A stretch of DNA of 64,000 bases, taken from positions 1-64,000 of the forward strand of contig UQIH01000001.1 of assembly GCA_900541145.1 (NCBI GenBank), in the 5' to 3' direction. This DNA is from an uncultured Collinsella sp. Its GTDB lineage: Bacteria; Actinomycetota; Coriobacteriia; Coriobacteriales; Coriobacteriaceae. Made by a program: the position numbers and the translations under genes. Positions 50,254 to 59,471 of the stretch are shown here, one piece after another; positions within the stretch are counted from its first letter, which is position 1, and each line of letters starts with the position of its first letter. The notes beneath the pieces were generated by a model that saw only the letters and a list, made by a program, of their open reading frames with translations, was not told the DNA's origin and searched no databases.

Positions 50254-50330
50254 TGGTCGGGTTGACTGGATTTGAACCAGCGACCCCTGCGTCCCGAACG
50301 CAGTGCTCTACCAAACTGAGCCACAACCCG
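50254..50330 (-). tRNA. tRNA-Pro (CGG)
   Basis: A 77-base cloverleaf with acceptor CGGGTTG/CAACCCG, anticodon loop TTCGGGA (CGG), T arm GGTTCAAATCC and encoded CCA. Confidence 0.96.
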
Positions 50331-50379
50331 TTAGCTCGACTATAGTAACAAAGATTTTCGCCGCGTGCTAGAGAAATTT

Positions 50380-51276
50380 TTATTTCTTTGGCGCGTCGAT
50401 TTGAACCGTGTTGGGAATAAACTCAGTCGCGCAGGCCCACCAGCCATTTTGCTGGGCAGCATCGGCAAGCCTTTCGACCGTGGCGGCGGTGTCGCAAATG
50501 GCAAACGAGCAGGCACCCGATCCGCACACATCTACAGCAACGGTTCCGTCCTGTTTACGCAGCCAGTCGAGGACCGTTTGAATCTGCGACTCCATCTGTG
50601 CGGAAATGACACCCAGATTGTTATGGATGAGTGCATATGCCGTCTCGGCATCACCAGCACGCAAGGCAGAAGCTATCGCGCCGGGCTTGTCCGCAGGCAC
50701 CGGGGCCTCGTCAAAACGTCGATAGGCTTCAATTGTCGAAACGCTTGCCTCGCGCGGCTTGACCAGCACGACGGGCGTCGCGGGCAGCGCGGGGTACTCA
50801 GTTGCCAGCACGTCTCCCCCACCTACGTAGAACGCAGGACTCGCGTGCAAAAAGAACGGGACGTCAGCACCAATGCCCCGCGCAATATCGTCGAGCGCTG
50901 GGTCGGTGCGATCAATGCCCCAGAGCTCTGCCAAGGCGACAATGACCGCGGCCGCATCCGTCGAGGGGCCGCCCAAGCCGGCGCACAATGGAATGCGCTT
51001 CTCAATCGTCACGCAGATGTTTGCCTCGCGACCATAATGCTCGGCCATAGCAACCGCAGCCCGATACGCCGTATTCTTTTGCATGGGAAAATCTGATGCC
51101 GGAACCGTCTGGACGGTCAGCGCCTGCGCCGGCGTGACCGTCACGGTATCGGAAAGACCGACGGCCGCCATCAGGGAATCGACCCTGTGGTAGCCGCGGT
51201 CATCGCGCTCGGTATGAACCCCCAGGTAGAGGTTAATCTTTGCCGGCGCGGAAAGAGTCAGGGACCGATCGGTCAC
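50380..51276 (-). CDS. ispE: 4-diphosphocytidyl-2-C-methyl-D-erythritol kinase
   Basis: A 298-residue GHMP kinase of the MEP pathway. The N terminus SAPAKINLYLGV, the ATP-binding PLCAGLGGPSTDAAAV (about 92-107) and the C-terminal DVCGSGACSFAI (about 248) are the GHMP motifs. It starts 2 bases after the veg-like gene. With ispD and ispF at 34 kb it gives three consecutive steps of isoprenoid synthesis. Confidence 0.96.
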   Translation of the reverse strand: MTDRSLTLSAPAKINLYLGVHTERDDRGYHRVDSLMAAVGLSDTVTVTPAQALTVQTVPASDFPMQKNTAYRAAVAMAEHYGREANICVTIEKRIPLCAGLGGPSTDAAAVIVALAELWGIDRTDPALDDIARGIGADVPFFLHASPAFYVGGGDVLATEYPALPATPVVLVKPREASVSTIEAYRRFDEAPVPADKPGAIASALRAGDAETAYALIHNNLGVISAQMESQIQTVLDWLRKQDGTVAVDVCGSGACSFAICDTAATVERLADAAQQNGWWACATEFIPNTVQIDAPKK

Positions 51277-51278
51277 CG

Positions 51279-51575
51279 TTAATGCTCCTCGAGCTGATTG
51301 CCGAGCGGGGTAAAGATATGCTCGCCGCTCTCGGGGTCGAACAGCTCGACCTGACCGGTGAGGACATCGATATACTGGTAGGACTGACGCGACTTGCGGC
51401 CACGACGCTCGTCAACCTCGACAATGAAGACGGCCGGGTGGACGCTCTTGATGGTGCCCATGCGCTCGACGACGCGGGTACGGCCCATGTTGGCCTTAAC
51501 CTTGACGCGATCGCCCACCATATCGGTCAGCTTCTCGTGGATGTCGTCGACGTGATTGACTTCCATCTCTTCCAT
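51279..51575 (-). CDS. Veg-family (DUF1021) protein
   Basis: A 98-residue protein with a small beta-barrel core (VKVKANMGRTRVVERMGTIKSVHPAVFIVEVD) and a C-terminal tail (SYQYIDVLTGQVELFDPESG). B. subtilis Veg stimulates biofilm matrix genes; the mechanism is unclear. GGAGG lies 8 bases before the ATG at 51575. It precedes ispE, the arrangement known from Firmicutes. Confidence 0.88.
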   Translation of the reverse strand: MEEMEVNHVDDIHEKLTDMVGDRVKVKANMGRTRVVERMGTIKSVHPAVFIVEVDERRGRKSRQSYQYIDVLTGQVELFDPESGEHIFTPLGNQLEEH

Positions 51576-51730
51576 GAACAGGGCCTCCAGAAGGTGCAAT
51601 TCAAAAAGGGGATAATACCCCTAAGATAGACAAAACTCTAATACTATAGCACCCTGCTGCCGCCATACGCAAGTAGCTAAATAAGCCCGGTCCCAAATAC
51701 GTACCAGACGACAACCTCGCATGACCAGTT

Positions 51731-51758
51731 GTTACGCGGTTTAGTAAAACCGCGTAAC
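51731..51758. repeat. GTTACGCGGTT hairpin, copy after dtd
   Basis: GTTACGCGGTTT (51731-51742) and AAACCGCGTAAC (51747-51758) are perfect arms that end exactly at the dtd stop codon. Related to 47215. Confidence 0.9.
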
Positions 51759-52205
51759 CTAAAGATTGTCGGTGTCCAGGACGATGGTAAATGGACCGTC
51801 GTTGACCAAGTCGACTTTCATATCGGCGCCGAAGATGCCATGTGCTACGTGCTCGACGTCCTCGCGAACAAGCGTCAGGAAGTACTCGTAGAGCTCGTTG
51901 GCGACATCGGGGGCGCCGGCATCCGTAAACGATGGGCGGCGACCGTGGCGGCAATCGGCGAACAGCGTGAACTGCGACACCACGAGCACCTCGCCGTCGA
52001 CATCGGCAAGCGCCAAGTTGGTCTTGCCGTTCTCGTCCTCGTTGATACGCAGCCCGCGGAGCTTGCCCCACAGCTTGTCGGCCTCGGCACGTGTGTCGCC
52101 GTGACCCACGCCCAGCAGCACCAGGTAGCCGCGCCCAATGCGACCCACGCATTCGCCGTCGACCGTCACGCCGGCGTTGAGCACGCGCTGCACCACCGCA
52201 CGCAT
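51759..52205 (-). CDS. dtd: D-aminoacyl-tRNA deacylase
   Basis: A 148-residue DTD that hydrolyses D-amino acids, and glycine from mischarged tRNA-Ala. The active-site SQFTLFADCRHGRRPSF (about 79-95) and the C-terminal NDGPFTIVLD (about 134, Gly-cisPro type loop) are intact. It lies 3 bases after rdgB, in the same unit. Confidence 0.95.
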   Translation of the reverse strand: MRAVVQRVLNAGVTVDGECVGRIGRGYLVLLGVGHGDTRAEADKLWGKLRGLRINEDENGKTNLALADVDGEVLVVSQFTLFADCRHGRRPSFTDAGAPDVANELYEYFLTLVREDVEHVAHGIFGADMKVDLVNDGPFTIVLDTDNL

Positions 52206-52208
52206 GGC

Positions 52209-52850
52209 CTACTCCTCGCCCGTCAGCTTGGCGGACAGATGCTCGAGCGCGTGGAAACGGTGGCTGATGGCGTTCTTCTCGTCAGCCGTCAGCTCGGCCA
52301 TGGTCTTGCCCGGCGTGTCGACCGGCAGGAACAGCGGGTCGTAGCCAAAGCCGTGATCGCCGCGGCCCTCGTGTGCGATAACGCCCTCGCAGGCGCCCTC
52401 GCCATAGGTGACCAAACCGTCCGTGTCGATGAGCGCGACGACGCTCATAAAGCGCGCGGTGCGATCCTCGTCGGCCACGCCATCCAGATTCACGAGCAGC
52501 TTGGCATTGTTGGCGGCGTCGTCGCCGTGAACGCCCGCGTAGCGCGCGCTATACACACCGGGCTCACCGTCCAGCGCGTCGACGACCAAGCCCGAATCGT
52601 CGGCAATGGCCATAAGACCCGTCTCCTCGACCGCAGCCTGCGCCTTGATGATGGCGTTCTCCAAAAACGTCGTGCCGTTTTCCTCGGGATCCTCAAAATC
52701 GCCCAGCTGGCCGAGCGCCACAAAGCGCACCTCGGGCATGACCTTGCCCAAAATGGCCTCGATCTCGGTGAGCTTATGGGCGTTGCCCGTTGCCACGACG
52801 ATGGTCGCCGCCGGGTCGAGGGTGTCGATGTCAATCTTCTCAAGTGCCAT
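52209..52850 (-). CDS. rdgB: XTP/dITP diphosphatase
   Basis: A 213-residue Ham1/RdgB pyrophosphatase that removes dITP, ITP and XTP from the nucleotide pool. The motifs ATGNAHKLTEIEAIL (about 20-34), AIADDSGLVVDALDGEPGVYSARYAG and GFGYDPLFLP, and the SHRFHAL end are present. It sits between rph and dtd. Confidence 0.95.
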   Translation of the reverse strand: MALEKIDIDTLDPAATIVVATGNAHKLTEIEAILGKVMPEVRFVALGQLGDFEDPEENGTTFLENAIIKAQAAVEETGLMAIADDSGLVVDALDGEPGVYSARYAGVHGDDAANNAKLLVNLDGVADEDRTARFMSVVALIDTDGLVTYGEGACEGVIAHEGRGDHGFGYDPLFLPVDTPGKTMAELTADEKNAISHRFHALEHLSAKLTGEE

Positions 52851-52955
52851 GACTGGCCTCCTTGTCTCTAAAGCAATGCCGAGCCGAGGGCAACGAGGGA
52901 CTCCGCCTCTCCCCTCTCAATCAACGGCAGTCTTGTGTCCAGACGTCTCCACAGG

Positions 52956-52995
52956 TAAAACCTACCAAAATAAACCTGTCCCTTTTTGGCAGGTT
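52956..52995 (-). repeat. 40-nt hairpin repeat at a stop codon, copy 2
   Basis: Exact reverse complement of 15731-15770, 37 kb away. On the minus strand it begins within the rph stop codon, in the same orientation relative to rph as copy 1 has to its own gene. Confidence 0.93.
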
Positions 52996-53719
52996 AGGCG
53001 ATGGCTTGGCGCTGAAGCTCGATGAGCTCGGCGATACCCTTGTCGCCCAGGTCGAGCAGGGCGTTGAGGCGCTTGCGGTCAAAGGGCGCCTGCTCGCCGG
53101 TGCCCTGGAGCTCGATCATCTCGCCGGTGTCGGTGGCGACGAGGTTCATGTCGACCTCGGCGTGACTGTCCTCGGAATAATCGAGGTCAAGCAGCGTATT
53201 GCCGTCGACAACGCCCATGGAGATGGCAGCCACCTGGCCGATAAGCGGGATGCGCTCGATCTTGCCCGCCTCGACCCACATGGCGAGGGCGTCGTGCAGC
53301 GCCACCCAGGCGCCGGTGATGCTCGCTGTACGCGTGCCGCCATCGGCCTGAATCACATCGCAGTCGACGGTGACGGTGTACTCGCCGAGCGCCTTCATGT
53401 TGACGACGGTACGCAGGCTGCGGCCAATGAGGCGCTCGATCTCCATGGAGCGACCCTTGCGGCTGGCGTGCTCGCGCTTGCAGCGCTTGCCGGTCGACGC
53501 CGGCAGCATGGCGTATTCCGCAGTCACCCAGCCGGCCTTAGCTCCCTTTCGCCAGCCCGGCACGCCCTCCTCGATAGTGGCGGCGCACAGCACGCGCGTG
53601 TCACCGAACTCGGCCAAACACGAGCCGTGGGCGTGCTTCATGACGCCACGGGTGAGCTTAACGGGGCGCAACTCGTTGGCGGCGCGATCGTTGGCGCGGT
53701 TGACCTGCATGTACTCCAT
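52994..53719 (-). CDS. rph: Ribonuclease PH
   Basis: A 241-residue phosphorolytic 3'-5' exoribonuclease that trims tRNA 3' ends. The features are RPVKLTRGVMKHAHGSCLAEFGDTRVLCAATIE at the N terminus, the RKGRSMEIERLIGRSLR loop (about 88), the phosphate-binding GGTRTASITGAW (about 130) and the C-terminal EIQGTGE-like LQGTGEQAPF. It precedes rdgB, a common pairing, and follows murI. Confidence 0.97.
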   Translation of the reverse strand: MEYMQVNRANDRAANELRPVKLTRGVMKHAHGSCLAEFGDTRVLCAATIEEGVPGWRKGAKAGWVTAEYAMLPASTGKRCKREHASRKGRSMEIERLIGRSLRTVVNMKALGEYTVTVDCDVIQADGGTRTASITGAWVALHDALAMWVEAGKIERIPLIGQVAAISMGVVDGNTLLDLDYSEDSHAEVDMNLVATDTGEMIELQGTGEQAPFDRKRLNALLDLGDKGIAELIELQRQAIA

Positions 53720-53773
53720 AGAAATTTCCTTTCGGCAAAAGATGTGGCGAAGGCTTTGGCGGCTGCCTTACAT

Positions 53774-54658
53774 CTATTTCAGCTCATCGATATCGATATG
53801 TTCGATGCTCTTGAGCGGCTGACCAAAGATAAAGCTGCCCGCCACCGCAAACTCGGCAATGTTGTCAGACGTGGTGGCAAAGCGATGCTGCGGCTCGGCT
53901 GCGTCGCCCGCCAGCTGCTCGCGGCGCGTGAGAATATCGGTCAGCTCGCGCGTGGTCTCCTCGGCGGAACTCACCACGCGCACTCCGGGACCCAGCGCAT
54001 GGCGAATAGGCCCCACGAGCAGCGGGAAATGCGTGCAGCCGAGTACCACGGTATCGATGCCACGATCGTGCAGCGGCTCGACTGTGGCGCCAACCAGCGC
54101 GCGAACGGCTGGCGTATCAAAAATATCCTCGTTCTCGAGCCACTGCTCCTGCAGATGCGCGCCCGAGGCGAGCTCGTGCTCGACGACCTCGACAAAGCTC
54201 GAAGCCGGGCAGCCATACACATCGACACCAGCATCCAAATCCTGGATGGCGCGCGTGTAGGCGCCCGAGCGAATGGTGAGGTTGGTGGCGAGCACGCCCA
54301 CGCGACGCGTACGCGTGCTGTTGATGGCGGCGCGCGCGCCCGGGGCGATCACGCCGATCACGGGAACGTCGAGCACTTGCTGAGCCAAACGCAAGGCCGC
54401 GGCGGTCGCCGTGTTGCAGGCGATGACCATGATCTTAACGTCGTGCCTCGATAGCCAGCGGCCCGCCTGCAGCGCAAACGAGCGAACCTCGTCCTCGGTG
54501 CGGGTGCCATAAGGGCAGCGCTTAGTGTCACCGAAATAGTAGACGGACTCGTGCGGAAGTGCCGTTGCGATCGCGCGCGCGACCGTCAAGCCGCCCAGGC
54601 CCGAGTCGAACACGCCGATTGGACGCGTGTCCCCGGCCATATTATCGATATCGGACAT
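53774..54658 (-). CDS. murI: Glutamate racemase
   Basis: A 294-residue enzyme that makes D-glutamate for peptidoglycan. FDSGLGGLTV (about 16-25), the first catalytic cysteine in IACNTATAAAL (about 79) and the second in VLGCTHFPLL (about 189) are present. The ATG at 54658 follows GTGAGG closely; a longer frame to 54694 is possible. It is next to the HAD gene and murE. Confidence 0.95.
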   Translation of the reverse strand: MSDIDNMAGDTRPIGVFDSGLGGLTVARAIATALPHESVYYFGDTKRCPYGTRTEDEVRSFALQAGRWLSRHDVKIMVIACNTATAAALRLAQQVLDVPVIGVIAPGARAAINSTRTRRVGVLATNLTIRSGAYTRAIQDLDAGVDVYGCPASSFVEVVEHELASGAHLQEQWLENEDIFDTPAVRALVGATVEPLHDRGIDTVVLGCTHFPLLVGPIRHALGPGVRVVSSAEETTRELTDILTRREQLAGDAAEPQHRFATTSDNIAEFAVAGSFIFGQPLKSIEHIDIDELK

Positions 54659-54709
54659 TACCTCACCAGATTCTCTCTCGAAAAATGCGACCAATCGTGA
54701 TGCGTCGCG

Positions 54710-55621
54710 CTACGAACGGGCTGCGACCAGCAGCTCGGCCGTTGCCACCCAACCGTCGACAATCTTGCCGCGCGTAATATAGGCATTGTCGCAGGCGTCC
54801 AAGAACTCCGGGGCACCGGCGCTCGTCAGGCCATTCTCGACTAGGCAGAACGTGCCCACGTGATCGGCCATGTAGAAGTCGGACTCGGAGTCGCCGAGCG
54901 CGAGCGTCTCCTCGCGCTCGATCCCTAGGTGCTCGCAGAAGCGCGCAATGGCGACGCCCTTGTTGAGACCCGCGGGGTTGATGTTGAATGCGCGACCGTC
55001 CTCGACGCGATCGAGCTCGAGCGTCGTCGGCTTGGACAGGTGAGTCAGATGGCCGTTGCAAGCCCAGATCAGACCGCAGCCGGCCTCGTCCAGGATGGCC
55101 TGAACTTCATCGTCGGGCACATCGCCGCGCATGCCGACGGTGACCTCACGGTATTTGTAGCCGGTCGACATGTCGTTGTGATACTCGATCTTGTGCGGCC
55201 AGCGGGCGAGGATCTTCTCGCACACGCCGGTCTGCTCGATCACCTGGTGCGGTGTGAGGCCGCAGGCGGGGTCGTAAGGCATGTCGCCGGTCAGATACTC
55301 CCAATCGTTGGCTTTAAGGTCGTACATGACCAGGCCGCCCATCTCGCCGATGTAGGAGTTGAGGCCGAGCACGCGCGCGTCCTCGTGGATCATGGTACGG
55401 TTGCGGCCCGAGGTGGGAACCACCTGAATACCAGCGCGAGCGAGCGCCACGACGGCCTCGACGAGTTTGGTCGAGGGGTTGCCGTCGTTGTCGCGCAGCA
55501 CGCACGAGCCGGGTGCGAGCATCGTGGCATCCAGGTCGGTAAAGACGTACTTGACCTTGGCCAAGCGCTCGCGCATCTCGCCCGAAAGCTCGGCAACGGT
55601 CGGCAGGGTATTGTGGGACAT
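54710..55621 (-). CDS. HAD-superfamily (Cof/type IIB) hydrolase
   Basis: A 303-residue phosphatase. Motif I is FTDLDATML (nucleophile about 24), in which the second Asp of DxD lies in the DLD triplet; motif II is VPTSGRN (about 68); motif III K is near 221 (GLNKGVAIARF) and motif IV is LGDSESDF (about 243). A type IIB cap separates motifs II and III. Such enzymes act on phosphosugars or flavin precursors; the substrate is unknown. GGAGTAACC precedes the ATG at 55621. It lies between murE and murI. Confidence 0.87.
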   Translation of the reverse strand: MSHNTLPTVAELSGEMRERLAKVKYVFTDLDATMLAPGSCVLRDNDGNPSTKLVEAVVALARAGIQVVPTSGRNRTMIHEDARVLGLNSYIGEMGGLVMYDLKANDWEYLTGDMPYDPACGLTPHQVIEQTGVCEKILARWPHKIEYHNDMSTGYKYREVTVGMRGDVPDDEVQAILDEAGCGLIWACNGHLTHLSKPTTLELDRVEDGRAFNINPAGLNKGVAIARFCEHLGIEREETLALGDSESDFYMADHVGTFCLVENGLTSAGAPEFLDACDNAYITRGKIVDGWVATAELLVAARS

Positions 55622-55728
55622 GGTTACTCCGTTTACGTAGAAGGGTTTGGACTTGGACGGCATGTTTTGATTGAGGGAACACGCTTATGGCGACAGCGCA
55701 CTCAGGGCGCCGCCGCCATCATGGTTCA

Positions 55729-57291
55729 TTAGTCAAACTGGGTAACATCGATCAGGCGATTGGCCAGCGAAAGGTCGCTCTCGATGGGCACGAACTCGTC
55801 GCCCACGTGCATGAGCTCCTCGTCACCCTTTGCCAGCAGCAAGACAATGGTGGGAGCATCGGGGTTGACGTACTCCTCGCGCGCCGCCTTGAACGCCGCA
55901 TGCACAGCGGCTTCGCGATCGAGGATAATCTTGTTCGGCGTATCGTCGGGAACATGTTCGGCAAGCTCGCGACAGACCTTCATCGGGTCCTCGTGAGCCG
56001 GGTCCTCATTGGCAAAGATCATCAGGTCGGAATACGGTGCGGCCTCGCGCGGAAGCTGCTCGCGGCGCTCCTGCGCCTTGCCGCCGGCAGCGCCAAACAC
56101 TGCGATGACCGGGCTGGCGGGAAACGCGCGCTTGACCGACGAGAAAAGCGAGCGGAACGAAAGCTGGTTGTGCGCGTAGTCGACGACGCAGATCACACGG
56201 CCGTCCTTCGACTCCACGACCTCCATACGGCCCGGCACACGCAGTTTGGAGAGGCCCTTCTTGATAGCCTCGATACCGATGCCGATCTCGCGCGCGGCGG
56301 CGATAGCGACCAGCGCGTTCTCCACGTTGAAGTCTCCCGCGATACCCAGCAGGATCTTCTCCCCCGCCTCGGACTCGTCGGCACACAGGCCATGCAAGTT
56401 GAACTCGATGCTAAAGCCGACCATGCGTACGTCGCTCGCCCACAGGCTTGCCTCGGGATGCTCGACACCAACGGTCACCAAGCGCTCGGCCGTCGACGCT
56501 GCCTCCAGCACACGGTCGACCTCTTCGGTGCCCAGATTCACCACGGCGGTCTTTGCCTGGTCAAAGATCCTGAGTTTGCTCTCAAAATAATCCTCAAACG
56601 TGGGGTGTTCAATCGGCGAGATGTGGTCGCGGCCGATGTTGAGGAAGCACGCCACGTCAAACGGCAGATTCTCGACGCGTTGGTACTTGAGCGCCTGGCT
56701 CGAGACCTCCATGACCATGGACTGGCGACCGGACGTGCGGCAGTTGGCGATATGGCGCCAAACCTCGGGGGCCTCGGGCGTGGTGTTGGTGCTCTCGTAG
56801 CACTCGATACCATCGTCGGTACTCACCGAGCCGATCATGCCGCAGGACTCGCCCGCCGCCTTGATGATGGACTGGAGCATAAAAGCGGCCGTGGTCTTTC
56901 CCTTGGTGCCGGTGATGCCCACGATCTTGACGTCGTGGTCGGGACGGTCGTAGACCTCCGGCGGCAACAAGGCCATGGCCGTGCGAACACTATCAACAAC
57001 CAGCATCGCAGCACCGCTCTCCTGCGCCAGCGGCTCCAGAGACTCGACCAGTGACTCCTCGCACACAAATGCGACGGCGCCCGCATCGAGCGCCATGCTC
57101 AAAAACGCGGGCTTAAAGGCAGCACCTTTGCAGAAGAACACGTCACCTGCCGAGACCGCGCGCGAATCAAACGAGCAGCCGGTCACGGCACGCTCGTCAA
57201 CCTGCTCTGATGCGCGCAGCTCGCCGCACACATCGAGAAGCTTGGCAAGCGTATCGACCGTGGTCACGGTCGCGGAATCCGAATGGTGCAT
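55729..57291 (-). CDS. murE: UDP-N-acetylmuramoyl-tripeptide synthetase MurE
   Basis: A 520-residue Mur ligase that adds the third stem-peptide residue. ATP-binding GITGTKGKTT (about 125-134), the STNTTPEAPEVW substrate loop, the carbamylated lysine region (FESKLRIFDQ, about 240) and the C-terminal domain (VVDYAHNQLSF) are all present. DAP-adding enzymes carry DNPR; here the corresponding site reads FANEDPAHEDP, as in L-lysine-type MurE, so the third residue is more likely lysine (or ornithine) than DAP. AAGGTGAAAG precedes the ATG. Confidence 0.94.
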   Translation of the reverse strand: MHHSDSATVTTVDTLAKLLDVCGELRASEQVDERAVTGCSFDSRAVSAGDVFFCKGAAFKPAFLSMALDAGAVAFVCEESLVESLEPLAQESGAAMLVVDSVRTAMALLPPEVYDRPDHDVKIVGITGTKGKTTAAFMLQSIIKAAGESCGMIGSVSTDDGIECYESTNTTPEAPEVWRHIANCRTSGRQSMVMEVSSQALKYQRVENLPFDVACFLNIGRDHISPIEHPTFEDYFESKLRIFDQAKTAVVNLGTEEVDRVLEAASTAERLVTVGVEHPEASLWASDVRMVGFSIEFNLHGLCADESEAGEKILLGIAGDFNVENALVAIAAAREIGIGIEAIKKGLSKLRVPGRMEVVESKDGRVICVVDYAHNQLSFRSLFSSVKRAFPASPVIAVFGAAGGKAQERREQLPREAAPYSDLMIFANEDPAHEDPMKVCRELAEHVPDDTPNKIILDREAAVHAAFKAAREEYVNPDAPTIVLLLAKGDEELMHVGDEFVPIESDLSLANRLIDVTQFD

Positions 57292-57356
57292 CTTTCACCT
57301 TTCTCAAGCATTTGGCAGGGACGGTTTTCATAGTAACTGAAACGTGCTCGCGCAAA

Positions 57357-57378
57357 AACGGCTCCCGGAGGAGCCGTT
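57357..57378 (-). terminator. Terminator after asnB
   Basis: AACGGCTCC and GGAGCCGTT form a 9-bp stem with a 4-base loop, followed on the minus strand by TTTTTGCG. Confidence 0.9.
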
Positions 57379-57403
57379 ACGCGCAGGCATTCGTAAGCCG
57401 AGA

Positions 57404-59284
57404 CTAGGCAGCCTGAACAGAAGGCTGGCCCTCGTCGATAAAGAAGCGCTTGTACCACACTAGGAACACGAGCGGCGTATAGATCTTGCGCTGGAAATCG
57501 CCCTTGCCCGCAAAGTGCAGATCGAGCAGGTGCATGAGCTCGTCGGTATTGAAGAACTCGCTTGCCCACGGCGCGGTGAAGTACTCCTTGACATAGTCGT
57601 ACCACTTTTGCTCGCGCAGCCAGTAGACAATCGGCACTGGGAAGCCCACCTTGGGACGGGTGGCCCACTCATCGGGCAGCGACTTGTTGGCAGCGTGGCG
57701 GAGTACCTGTTTGTTGCCGTTCTCGTTGATGCGGTAGCGGTCGGGAATGTGCTCGGCGAACTCCATGACTTTGCGGTCCAGGAAGGGCACGCGCAGCTCC
57801 AGCGAGTGCGCCATGCACATCTTGTCGGCCTTGAGCAGAATGTCGCCCGGGAGCCACATGTTCATGTCCAGGTACTGCTTCTTGACCAGTTCGGGCTGAC
57901 CCTTCACGCGTGCGTAGATGGGTGCAGCGAGCTCGAAGGCGCCGTCGCCGGTGTTGTACTCGGGCTTGAGCACGCCGTCGACCTCGCGCTCCGGCCATAC
58001 CAGAGCCTGTCCCAGGAACGACTTCTCGGGGATCTCGGCACCCTTGACTAGGAAGTTATGTCCCTTGAAGTACGGCATATGCAGCGCCAGGTTACCGAGC
58101 GCGCGACGGACGGGCAGCGGCACCATCTTTTTGTACTTGCGCACCGGGACCGTATCCTCGTAGTAGGCGTAGCCGCCAAAGAGTTCGTCGGCGCCTTCGC
58201 CCGAAAGCACCACGGTGACGTCCTTGCGGGCCATCTCGGCCAAGAACCACAGCGGCACGGAAGACAGGTTGGACTGCGGCTCGTCCATGTGATACTGGAT
58301 GTCCTCGAGCGCACCGAAGAACTCGTCGGCGGTAATCATCTTGCGAACGTTTTCGACGCCGAGCTTATCGGAAAGCTCCTTGGCGTAGTTGGTCTCGTTA
58401 AAGTTCTTGTAGTCAAAGCCCACCGAGAAGGTCTTGTCGGGCATGAGGCAAGCGGCGATGTAGCTGGAGTCGACGCCACCGGAGAGGAACGACGCGACCT
58501 TGACGTCGGCGATGCGATGGGCCTCGACGCTCTCGTGCACGACCTCGTCCAGCTCGTCGACGTACTCCTCGAACGGCTTCTCGACGGCAGAGTAATCACA
58601 ATCCCAGTAGCGCTCGATGTTCATCTTGCCGGTCGGGATATCGACGGTAAAGTAGTGCGCCGGCGGCAGCTTGTAGACACCCTCGAAGAAGGTCTCCTCG
58701 GTTGCCGAATACTGCAGCGTCATGTACGGACGCAGGGCCTTTTTGTTGACCGCCTTGTGGAAGTGCGGGTAGTCCAGGAAGCTCTTGATCTCGGAGCCAA
58801 AGAGCACGCCCGGAGCGCCGTCGCCCGCATCGGCCATGGGATAGTAGTAAAGCGGCTTGATGCCAAAGATGTCGCGGGCGCCAAAAAGCTTGTTCTTCTT
58901 TTTGTCCCAGATGACGAAGGCGTACATACCGCGCAGGCGATCGAGGACGGCCTCGCCCCACTCCTCGTAGCCGTGCAGGAGGCTCTCGGTGTCGGCGCCG
59001 CAGTGGAACTTGTAGCCCTTGGCCTCGAGCTCGGAACGGAGTTCTTGGAAGTTGTAGATCTCGCCGTTGAAGACAATGACGACGCTACCGTCCTCGTTGG
59101 CCATGGGTTGGGCGCCAGCCTCGGTCAGGTCGAGGATCGACAAGCGGCGGAAGCCGAGGGCAACGCGGCCGTCGATAAACTGACCGCCCATGTCGGGACC
59201 GCGATGGACGATGCGGTCCATCATCTTGGTGAGCACCTCGGATTGGTTATCCGTCCCACCGACAAAACCGACAAAACCGCACAT
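57404..59284 (-). CDS. asnB: Asparagine synthetase (glutamine-hydrolysing)
   Basis: A 626-residue AsnB. The N-terminal glutaminase begins MCGFVGFVGG with the nucleophile C2 and includes HRGPDMGGQ and VFNGEIYNF (about 75). The C-terminal ATP-PPase synthetase has FLSGGVDSSYIAA (about 265) and DRKVMEFAEHIP. It makes asparagine from aspartate, glutamine and ATP. The ATG at 59284 is required because C2 must be the first residue after Met removal. It is transcribed alone, with a terminator. Confidence 0.96.
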   Translation of the reverse strand: MCGFVGFVGGTDNQSEVLTKMMDRIVHRGPDMGGQFIDGRVALGFRRLSILDLTEAGAQPMANEDGSVVIVFNGEIYNFQELRSELEAKGYKFHCGADTESLLHGYEEWGEAVLDRLRGMYAFVIWDKKKNKLFGARDIFGIKPLYYYPMADAGDGAPGVLFGSEIKSFLDYPHFHKAVNKKALRPYMTLQYSATEETFFEGVYKLPPAHYFTVDIPTGKMNIERYWDCDYSAVEKPFEEYVDELDEVVHESVEAHRIADVKVASFLSGGVDSSYIAACLMPDKTFSVGFDYKNFNETNYAKELSDKLGVENVRKMITADEFFGALEDIQYHMDEPQSNLSSVPLWFLAEMARKDVTVVLSGEGADELFGGYAYYEDTVPVRKYKKMVPLPVRRALGNLALHMPYFKGHNFLVKGAEIPEKSFLGQALVWPEREVDGVLKPEYNTGDGAFELAAPIYARVKGQPELVKKQYLDMNMWLPGDILLKADKMCMAHSLELRVPFLDRKVMEFAEHIPDRYRINENGNKQVLRHAANKSLPDEWATRPKVGFPVPIVYWLREQKWYDYVKEYFTAPWASEFFNTDELMHLLDLHFAGKGDFQRKIYTPLVFLVWYKRFFIDEGQPSVQAA

Positions 59285-59471
59285 ATACTATCCCCTCTGC
59301 TGTTGCTGGGCATCAAATCGAATCAGTAGCTTTTGAGTATACCCGAGGGCGTAAAGAGGGACGGAATGTTCAGGCAATCTCAACTGAATCAGCTCCGCTG
59401 TGACACGCGCCAGTTACCTTTAATGGATATGAGGTGAATGAGGCGATTGTTTTGCTATACTCTCTCCGCAC

